Assembly: GCA_943788055.1 (NCBI GenBank)
Contig: CALSOU010000009.1
Coordinates: 182,501-246,500, forward strand
Source of the DNA: an uncultured Saprospiraceae bacterium
GTDB lineage: Bacteria > Bacteroidota > Bacteroidia > Chitinophagales > Saprospiraceae
Direction of reading: 5' to 3'
DNA length: 64,000 bases
Position 1 is the stretch's first letter, and the number at the start of each line of letters is the position of its first letter. Below the pieces are notes generated by a model that did not search any database, was not told the DNA's origin, and worked only from the letters and a program-made list of their open reading frames with translations. A program made the translations under genes and the position numbers. Below are positions 39,941-46,679 of the stretch, in pieces.

Positions 39941-40601
39941 TTCTTATTTTTTGTTTAATTGTTAATTAAGATACAACTATAACACCATTATTTTCCAAAA
40001 ATTTTTCCAATAAAAGCAAGTAGTTTATCGTACCACAGTAAAAGTAATCTAAAATCATGAAAGTTGTATTAATTTAACTCGCATTTCATCGCTAAACAAC
40101 TAAGCACTAGCGCTATAAGAAGTCAAATTGTCCCTTTATTCAGCACTTTCAAACTGTTGTTAATGTCGAGTTAAAGTTTTAATGAACACGATATCTCAAC
40201 GGAATACTAGGCAAATAAACTCACCTCCCAAAATTTCTTATGAACTACTAATTCATAAGCACCGTCAACAAGCTTTGACCTATCCACAGATACTTCAACG
40301 TTATTTAGTAAGATTTTCTTCACTTCAAACGGAATTCCAAAAAAGCGAAGCTTTTAGGTGTCATAGTCCCTGGAAACGATTCTTGTACATTAGCTTGATT
40401 CGGATACATGTGATATGTGATCATTGAATTCAAATCAAATGCGCAATTCTTTTAAAGATTTTATAAAAAACAGCACTAATTACAGAATCCTATTAATATT
40501 TTACAACTATTTATACTACCCATATGCTAGGTGCAATAAAAAACAGCGCCCTGCGATTAAGTAAGATGACCTCTATATTTCGTACTATTTTAAGCTTATT
40601 C
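39941..40601. other. Non-coding region with a possible degenerate repeat
   Basis: This 660-base AT-rich stretch has no convincing gene; an 81-codon open frame at 40182-40427 has no recognisable features or signal. It contains TTAACTCG/CGAGTTAA inverted ends at 40074-40174. The remainder holds nothing I can name. Confidence 0.5.
40074..40174. repeat. Possible degenerate inverted-repeat element
   Basis: TTAACTCG at 40074 and CGAGTTAA at 40174 form perfect 8-bp inverted ends 101 bp apart. The left end (TTAACTCGCATTTCATC) resembles the end of the palindromic element at 50.4 kb (TTAACCCGCATTATTCATC) with two gaps and one change. Internal symmetry is weak. Confidence 0.35.
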
Positions 40602-41609
40602 TTAGAAAGTATAAGCGAGTCCTAAAGTATAATAAAGTTGTGTCACAAATTGATTTGTTTCAGTTGATGCAACATCATTCATTAAAATACCTCGATCAGC
40701 TATTTGATTATCACCTCTTAGTCCAACATTGAGGGCTACACCAATTCCATTAAATATCTTAGCTGAAAAACCATTAATCCATGTATAATTTATAAGATCA
40801 CTACCAGCATAAGTCACTGGTGCGATTGTTCCATCAATATCGTAGTCAACAGTTTGCTCGCCTAAGTATGGTACGAAAAGACTTAAATTAGAAGACCAAG
40901 ATATTCCTTTGAAAATCACTGCAGAATACTGAGCACCGATCTTTGCACCAGCGGCAGAAATAAACTCATCCGGCCAGTTCTTTTGATAACCTAAAGGATG
41001 AATCTCCACAACCAACTCATCGAAAGGCGTCCAAGTAAGTCCAGCGCTCACAGTTAATTTTGCTGGATCAAAAAGAGATTGCTCATATTTTTCTGTAGTA
41101 CTGTCATAAGAAATGAGAGAGCTTGTGAATTTACCTTCAGCTGAAACAGCAAGCTTTGGGTTTATTCTGTAACCATATAAAGAAGATAAGTCAAGACCCT
41201 CAGAAAGAGCTACAACCCGATTAGTGTTTGGCTCATTACTACCAGTTACAGTACGTTGGATAGTGACATTTACAAGATTTCTCCAAAAGAATTTAGGCTG
41301 AATATTATTTGCATATCCATTGAATCCAATTCCGATTTCATTACTTGTAGCATCCGGACTATTTACAGCATACCAATTATTGTTTCCACTAAAATCAATA
41401 CCAACAACCCCTATTCCACCTATTCTCCAGCCTGGTAATTTTGCAATCGAGCCTTCAATTGCTGATAATTCAGCACTTGCTGCAGCTACTTTTGCAGCAG
41501 CTTCTGCCTTCTTAGCTTGCAATTCCTCAAGTGTCTCCTGAGCATTTATAAATTGTAAACAAAAAAACATCGCCAACATTGATAACACACTTACTTTTAG
41601 TCCTTTCAC
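40602..41609 (-). CDS. DUF3078 family outer-membrane protein
   Basis: A secreted protein with a signal peptide (residues 1-23, FCLQFINAQ) and a short Ala/Glu-rich coiled coil (ELQAKKAEAAAKVAAASAEL), followed by a beta-rich part. GIGVVGIDFSGNNNWYA near residue 66 and WRNLVNVTIQRT match the DUF3078 pattern. The chain ends in alternating hydrophobic residues and a terminal Phe (YYTLGLAYTF), as expected of an outer-membrane beta-barrel. Function is unknown. A TATTTTTG box lies upstream on the minus strand. Confidence 0.85.
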   Translation of the reverse strand: MKGLKVSVLSMLAMFFCLQFINAQETLEELQAKKAEAAAKVAAASAELSAIEGSIAKLPGWRIGGIGVVGIDFSGNNNWYAVNSPDATSNEIGIGFNGYANNIQPKFFWRNLVNVTIQRTVTGSNEPNTNRVVALSEGLDLSSLYGYRINPKLAVSAEGKFTSSLISYDSTTEKYEQSLFDPAKLTVSAGLTWTPFDELVVEIHPLGYQKNWPDEFISAAGAKIGAQYSAVIFKGISWSSNLSLFVPYLGEQTVDYDIDGTIAPVTYAGSDLINYTWINGFSAKIFNGIGVALNVGLRGDNQIADRGILMNDVASTETNQFVTQLYYTLGLAYTF

Positions 41610-41665
41610 TTTACTAAATTTTAATTTTTAAACATTTGTGATAGATCATAAAATTACAATCTGGG

Positions 41666-41673
41666 CAAAAATA
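41666..41673 (-). promoter_or_regulatory. Bacteroidota -7 promoter box for the DUF3078 gene
   Basis: On the minus strand TATTTTTG, followed by C, matches TAnnTTTG, 57 bases upstream of the start. No good -33 TTG is seen. Confidence 0.4.
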
Positions 41674-41798
41674 ACAAATACGTGACGTGGCAGATATGAA
41701 CACACACATTTTATAATAGTATATTAAAAGCTATCAGCAACATTATTCCCTGAAGAATCCTATTTTTACTGTCTTCAAACAAACTCAATTCATAATTT

Positions 41799-43187
41799 AT
41801 GCGACTTATTTTTATTTTCTTTCTCGTTACTGTGTCTAGTTTCAACTTACATGCCCAAGAAACAACAGATAACGATGTACGAATGATCAGAGCGATTTAT
41901 GATCAAAGTTTGACAAATAGTAGTTGCTATACTTGGCTAGAATATCTCACAACTAGCATCGGAGGCAGATTAGCAGGGTCTCCTGCTTCGATGGCAGCGG
42001 TTTTTTACACGAAGCAGATGTTAGACACAATTGGCCTTGATGCTACTTCTCTTCAAGATTGTGAGGTACCGCATTGGAATCGAGGAATAAAAGAAGAAGC
42101 AAGAATAGTCCTGTCTAGTCAATATGGCTCATATCCTATGAACTGCCTAGCTCTTGGGAACTCGGAGGGAACTGGAGAACTTGGATTAACAGCAGAAGTT
42201 GTTGAAGTGAAGTCTCTTGACGAAGTTGAAAAACTAGGAAAAAGTAAAATCGAAGGCAAGATAGTCTTTTATAACAGGCCTATGGATCCAACTCAAATAC
42301 GTACATTTAATGCTTACGGAGGAGCTGTTGATCAACGAGTTTATGGAGCTTCCAAAGCGGCAGAATTTGGTGCAGTTGGAGTTCTAGTTAGATCAATGAC
42401 AACTAGACTTGATGATTACCCACATACTGGAACGCTTGTATACAATGACGGAATCAAAAAGATTCCAGCAATTTCTATTAGTACCAACGATTCCGAATTG
42501 CTAAGCAGATTGCTAAAACGCGAAAAAATCAAGGTTTTTTTGCGTAATACGTCCGAGATGCTATCGCCGAAGATGTCTTACAATGTCATCGGTGAAATCA
42601 AAGGTTCTGAATTTCCAGATGAAATTATTTTAGTTGGAGGTCACTTAGATGCTTGGGATGTTGGTCAGGGTGCGCATGATGATGGAGCTGGATGTGTCCA
42701 AGCAATGGAAGTACTGAATACCCTAAAGAAAATCAACTATAAGCCAAAAAGGACAATTCGTGTTGTGCTTTTCATGAATGAAGAAAATGGTTTGGGAGGT
42801 GGATTAGCTTACGCTAAAGAGAGTAATGAAAAAAAAGAATACCATCTTGCTGCGATAGAATCAGATTCTGGAGGATTTTCTCCTCGTGGATTCTCTTGCG
42901 ACGCAGAAGTTGAGGTATTCAATGAAAAATTCAAGTCGTTCTACGATTTCTCTCCGCTTTTAGAGCCATATGGTTTAATGATTACAAAAGGTGGTAGTGG
43001 TGCAGATATTAATCCGCTCAAAAGTCAGAAAGGATTACTAATAGGCCTAAGACCAGATTCTCAAAGATATTTTGATTATCACCATACGGAAATTGATACC
43101 TTTGAAACAGTCAATCAACGTGAACTAGAGTTAGGAGCTGCGGCAATGACCAGCATTGTTTATTTAATAGATCAATATGGATTATAA
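41799..43187 (+). CDS. Secreted M28 family metallopeptidase (carboxypeptidase Q-like)
   Basis: A zinc exopeptidase with a signal peptide ending near residue 19 (FNLHAQ). A protease-associated insert lies in the first half. The dinuclear zinc site is visible as LVGGHLDAWDVGQGAHDDGAGC near residue 280, which is followed by FMNEENGLGGGLAYA with the catalytic Glu. A further ligand is in ESDSGGF, and the last His is in FDYHHTEIDTFETV. It overlaps hpt by one base at its stop (TAATG). Confidence 0.93.
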   Translation: MRLIFIFFLVTVSSFNLHAQETTDNDVRMIRAIYDQSLTNSSCYTWLEYLTTSIGGRLAGSPASMAAVFYTKQMLDTIGLDATSLQDCEVPHWNRGIKEEARIVLSSQYGSYPMNCLALGNSEGTGELGLTAEVVEVKSLDEVEKLGKSKIEGKIVFYNRPMDPTQIRTFNAYGGAVDQRVYGASKAAEFGAVGVLVRSMTTRLDDYPHTGTLVYNDGIKKIPAISISTNDSELLSRLLKREKIKVFLRNTSEMLSPKMSYNVIGEIKGSEFPDEIILVGGHLDAWDVGQGAHDDGAGCVQAMEVLNTLKKINYKPKRTIRVVLFMNEENGLGGGLAYAKESNEKKEYHLAAIESDSGGFSPRGFSCDAEVEVFNEKFKSFYDFSPLLEPYGLMITKGGSGADINPLKSQKGLLIGLRPDSQRYFDYHHTEIDTFETVNQRELELGAAAMTSIVYLIDQYGL

Positions 43188-43750
43188 TGAAGCAAGTAGC
43201 AATAGAGGGTAAATTATTTGATCTATATATAGGCGAAAAAGAACTACAAGCAAGGATTCGCATGCTCGCTGAGGAAATCAAAGAGTACTATGATGGTATT
43301 TATGAGGAGCCTATTCACATAATAGTGATGATGAACGGTGCATTTCTTTTTGCAGCTGACTTGGTGCGCCAACTAGATTTTCCGTTACATATGTATTTTG
43401 TCAAGTCTAGTTCTTATGTTGGACTTTCGTCTGACGGTCAAGTTGAGTTCGTTTTACCAGAAGACTTAGACATCAAAAATCGTAGAGTTTTAGTCCTTGA
43501 AGATATTGTTGATACCGGGATTACATTTCAACAGTTTCTGTCTGAAGTGATAAAAGACCATCCAAAGGATCTCAAAATATGTAGCCTCTTGGTCAAAAAC
43601 AAAAACTCAGAGATAAAGAGTCGAGTAAACTTCGTAGGATTTGAAATTGACGATCCTTTTGTTATCGGATACGGAATGGACTTCAACGGAAAAGCACGAG
43701 ACTTCAGTGATATCTACATACTGAAAGAGGATGAAAAATATAGTAGCTGA
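43187..43750 (+). CDS. hpt: Hypoxanthine phosphoribosyltransferase
   Basis: Purine salvage enzyme that joins hypoxanthine or guanine to PRPP. The PRPP-binding motif is VLVLEDIVDTGITFQQFL near residue 104, the flexible loop is YFVKSSSYVGLSSDGQV near residue 68, and the base-binding region is FEIDDPFVIGYGMDFNGKARD near residue 152. The 187 residues are a usual length. It lies in a tight plus-strand row with the M28 peptidase, cysQ and a glycosyltransferase. Confidence 0.94.
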   Translation: MKQVAIEGKLFDLYIGEKELQARIRMLAEEIKEYYDGIYEEPIHIIVMMNGAFLFAADLVRQLDFPLHMYFVKSSSYVGLSSDGQVEFVLPEDLDIKNRRVLVLEDIVDTGITFQQFLSEVIKDHPKDLKICSLLVKNKNSEIKSRVNFVGFEIDDPFVIGYGMDFNGKARDFSDIYILKEDEKYSS

Positions 43751-43753
43751 AGT

Positions 43754-44545
43754 ATGGATAAAGATTTGCTAAGCAGCCAAGATATCGCCCGAATCTGTCA
43801 AATAATTAGATCTGCGGGAGACGCTGTAGTGGAAGAGTATTCCAAAGACTTTTCACCGGCTGATTTAAAGGAAGATCGCTCTCCACTGACACAAGCTGAT
43901 TTGCGAAGTAACTCTATTATTGAAGAAGGCATGAAAAGTCTATCTGTTCAATATCCATACGTCTCTGAAGAAAACCTTGAAATACCTGCAAAAGAACGTC
44001 AAAATTTAGAAACATATTGGCTTGTCGATCCACTGGATGGAACGAGGGAGTTCATTAACCGCAATGGAGAGTTTGCCATTTGCATTGCGCTCGTTCACAA
44101 ATCAAAAGCTGTTGCTGGATTTGTATTTGCTCCAACTGCACAAGAGCTATGTCTTGCGATCAAAAACAAGGGTGCATTTATCGAAAAAGGTGGTTTACGC
44201 ACAAAACTTAAAACTTCGCCTTTTGACCCAGGTCAAGAAAAACTGAGGTTTGCCGTAAGTAGGTCTCATCCTTCACCAGACATCAATTCTTACATAGAAA
44301 AGTTCGAAAACCCTATTTACAAAACGAAAGGTTCCATTCTGAAGATGATCGAAATTACGAAGGGGTCAATAGACATTTATCCTCGTTTTGATCAAAAGAC
44401 TAAAGAATGGGATATCGCTGCAGGTCAGATCATTCTTGAAGAGGCTGGCGGATCAGTCATTCATTCAGAAACTCAAGAACCAATCTCCTATAACAAGACC
44501 ACTCTCAATAATCCTCCGTTCATTGCTAGTGCCAATCCTATATGA
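43754..44545 (+). CDS. cysQ: 3'(2'),5'-bisphosphate nucleotidase
   Basis: Hydrolyses 3'-phosphoadenosine 5'-phosphate to AMP and prevents its build-up during sulfate assimilation. It belongs to the inositol-monophosphatase fold: YVSEENLEIP gives the first metal Glu near residue 77, LVDPLDGTREFINRNGEFA carries the DPLDGT signature near residue 93, and EWDIAAGQIILEEAGG gives the C-terminal Asp near residue 220. The 263 residues fit. It starts three bases after hpt and overlaps the glycosyltransferase gene by four bases. Confidence 0.92.
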   Translation: MDKDLLSSQDIARICQIIRSAGDAVVEEYSKDFSPADLKEDRSPLTQADLRSNSIIEEGMKSLSVQYPYVSEENLEIPAKERQNLETYWLVDPLDGTREFINRNGEFAICIALVHKSKAVAGFVFAPTAQELCLAIKNKGAFIEKGGLRTKLKTSPFDPGQEKLRFAVSRSHPSPDINSYIEKFENPIYKTKGSILKMIEITKGSIDIYPRFDQKTKEWDIAAGQIILEEAGGSVIHSETQEPISYNKTTLNNPPFIASANPI

Positions 44546-45288
44546 TATCAGCAGTCGTCATAACACTGAATGAGGCACACAATATTGAAGATTGTGTCAA
44601 AGCTTTGAAGCAAGTAACAGACGACGTTATCGTTCTTGATTCTGGAAGTACTGATGGAACCCAGGATATTGCAATAAAAAATGGCGCCAAAATTATTTCG
44701 GTTGAATGGAAGGGCTATGGCCCAACAAAAAATATGGCAAATGAATTCGTCAAAAACGATTGGATATTGTCTATCGACGCAGATGAAGTTTTAACCCCGG
44801 AACTGATAAATGAAATTAAAGAAACCGAACTCGACGCCAAGAATATCTACTCGATTAATATTCTACCCAATTACTGTGGTGAATGGATTTATCACAGTGG
44901 CTGGTTTCCAAGCTACAAGAAACGATTATACCATCGACATACAGTGAGATGGGATGAGCGAGAAGTACACGAAAACCTAACTTGGCAAGGAGATAAAAAT
45001 ATCGTACGATTCAAAAATGTTCTTCATCACTACTCCTATAGAACAGCTCAAGACCATCTGCTGAAAGGCGAAAAATATGCCATGCTTGGCGCCAAACACC
45101 TTGCAGCGAATGGTAAAAAAGTCGCTTGGATCAAACAGACTTTTGGTCCAGCTTTCCGATTCTTCAGAATGTTTGTGCTTCAACTTGGGTTTCTTGATAA
45201 AAAAGCAGGTTTTTTATTAGCTAAAAGAGAATCTCGAATGGTAGCATTACGTTACAAATATTATCGCGAGTTGTCCAAAACTGATTGA
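44542..45288 (+). CDS. Family 2 glycosyltransferase (LPS core-type)
   Basis: A soluble GT-A glycosyltransferase. The nucleotide-sugar site is VVITLNEAHNIEDCVKAL and VIVLDSGSTDGTQDIA, and the metal site is LSIDADEVLTPELINEI near residue 75. ERYRRHTVRWDEREVHE-like residues near 130 match the WaaE/KdtX-like group that adds sugars to the lipopolysaccharide core. The 248 residues suit that group. Start overlaps cysQ (ATGA). The acceptor is inferred from family only. Confidence 0.87.
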   Translation: MISAVVITLNEAHNIEDCVKALKQVTDDVIVLDSGSTDGTQDIAIKNGAKIISVEWKGYGPTKNMANEFVKNDWILSIDADEVLTPELINEIKETELDAKNIYSINILPNYCGEWIYHSGWFPSYKKRLYHRHTVRWDEREVHENLTWQGDKNIVRFKNVLHHYSYRTAQDHLLKGEKYAMLGAKHLAANGKKVAWIKQTFGPAFRFFRMFVLQLGFLDKKAGFLLAKRESRMVALRYKYYRELSKTD

Positions 45289-45292
45289 TCTT

Positions 45293-45765
45293 ATGAAATC
45301 AAATCTCTACTGCTACCAGAATATCGCAGTAATCATTCGTTTTTTAGCTTAAGCTTTAAGCTGTTCAAGTTCCAAACAAATCCAACCAGCGAAGATAGTT
45401 CCACCAGTAGGAATCGCGTTTCAACTAAACCATAACTACACCCTCACCGAAATCCTTGAAAAAGCTGAATTGGAGGGCAAGCTGGTTTTTGTTGATTTCT
45501 ATGCCAGTTGGTGCCTACAGTGCCAATTGATGGACGATGAAGTATTTAATCAAAGAGAAGTTTTCAAATATTTTAACGAGAACTTTATTAGCTACAAGGT
45601 AGATGTAGAAAAAACAATGGTGCAAATCTCAAACTTCTATTTCAAGTGGATGAATTGCCAACAATGCTCTTTCTAGATAAAAATGGACGAGTTATTAATC
45701 GAAATGCTGGTGGAATTTCTCAAACAGTACTTTTGAATATGGCCAAAATTGCTAAAGGCAGTTAG
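45293..45765 (+). pseudogene. Decayed thioredoxin-like lipoprotein
   Basis: Read in one frame from the ATG at 45293, the sequence gives a signal peptide-like start (IAVIIRFLA), then a TAA stop at 45350, then ALSCSSSKQ, which looks like the remainder of a lipoprotein signal with its Cys. The frame continues into a thioredoxin domain with the CxxC motif in FVDFYASWCLQCQLMDDEVF. After VDVEK the frame breaks within a run of six A residues at 45609-45614. One extra A would continue as LLFQVDELPTMLFLDKNG, including the conserved cis-Pro, to a TAG at 45763. Two lesions make it a pseudogene. It follows the glycosyltransferase gene by four bases. Confidence 0.85.
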
Positions 45766-46112
45766 ATGTTCATCAACCAACAATCAATCTGATCAGTCAG
45801 CATATGAAATAATAGTCCCACAGCAATGATCCGTAGTTTTGGAAAAAACAACATAATTGCATAGACTGCCATTGCAGGGAAACTGTGAAGAAAATGAAAT
45901 CCTATACTACATCTCTCAGCATCAAAAATAGGTTGAGCCAATAGATGATCTAAGTCAACAAGCATCGTTGCAATAATAATTAACCATGCTTGCTTCCATT
46001 TTGACTTCCAAAAAATGTATGCTATCAAACCAGGCGCTAGAAAGTGCAAGCTATAGTGCAATATAGGTCGACTATAGAGAACGAAAACTTCCAAATAATT
46101 ACCAGAATTCAT
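45762..46112 (-). CDS. DUF6122 family membrane protein
   Basis: A 116-residue protein with about four hydrophobic segments. The pattern HYSLHFLAPGLIAYIFWKSK, then MLVDLDHLLAQPIFDAERCSIGFHFLHS near residue 50, and a C-terminal HMLTDQIDCWLM matches what I know as DUF6122. The conserved Asp and His residues at the membrane edge (DLDH, HFLHS, HMLTD) resemble a metal-dependent membrane hydrolase layout, but no function is established. It converges with and overlaps the thioredoxin remnant by four bases. Confidence 0.75.
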   Translation of the reverse strand: MNSGNYLEVFVLYSRPILHYSLHFLAPGLIAYIFWKSKWKQAWLIIIATMLVDLDHLLAQPIFDAERCSIGFHFLHSFPAMAVYAIMLFFPKLRIIAVGLLFHMLTDQIDCWLMNI

Positions 46113-46222
46113 AACTGCAATCTTTTAAAAAACCTCCTGAATTTGAAATTGCCATAGTCTCATAAACTATCATACGACGAAATACGTTTCTGTAACTCAT
46201 AGATAAGCTATATCTTTGTATT

Positions 46223-46597
46223 ATGAAATGGATCGCTTCTTTGATCATACTAAGTCTTTTGGTAGCTTCCTTGAAGTTATTGCCCGCAGCACATGCTTTG
46301 GCTGACTTAGTGTTTGAAACAGAAGCGAAGCACAGTTGCTGCAGCAGTGCCAAAAGTGCCTGCGATACTACTGATCTTGATTTAAACAAATCAGCAGATC
46401 CATCAAACGACACCGATACAAAGGACTGTTGTAATGGCGGTGACTGTCATTGTCTATGTTGTCTACATGTTGTTTATTACAAATCTATTGAGTTGCATTC
46501 TTTCATTGCGGACCATTTTGATCAGTCCCAATACAATTGGAAATTCAACTATTTCAAAGATTTCAACTTTTCTATTTTCCATCCTCCGCTCGTATAA
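46223..46597 (+). CDS. Small Cys-rich secreted or membrane protein upstream of a metal TonB receptor
   Basis: A 124-residue protein with an N-terminal hydrophobic signal (residues 1-26) and clustered cysteines: HSCCSSAKSAC near residue 37 and DCCNGGDCHCLCCLHVV near residue 68. The C-terminus ends in FSIFHPPLV, which resembles small Bacteroidota proteins of the DUF6660 type that end in a similar PP motif and often precede metal-related TonB receptors. I infer metal binding or sensing, with the receptor gene starting 82 bases later. The family assignment is tentative. Confidence 0.65.
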   Translation: MKWIASLIILSLLVASLKLLPAAHALADLVFETEAKHSCCSSAKSACDTTDLDLNKSADPSNDTDTKDCCNGGDCHCLCCLHVVYYKSIELHSFIADHFDQSQYNWKFNYFKDFNFSIFHPPLV

Positions 46598-46679
46598 TTT
46601 TAATTTTTCAATGGATTAGTCTGCCTTTTAGCAGCTACTTTTTGATGGCTATCTGTCATCTAATGTTAAAAATTATACG

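Noticed and set aside
40182-40427. 81-codon plus-strand open frame in a large gap
   Set aside because: No signal peptide, domain or promoter; composition is like the surrounding AT-rich non-coding DNA.
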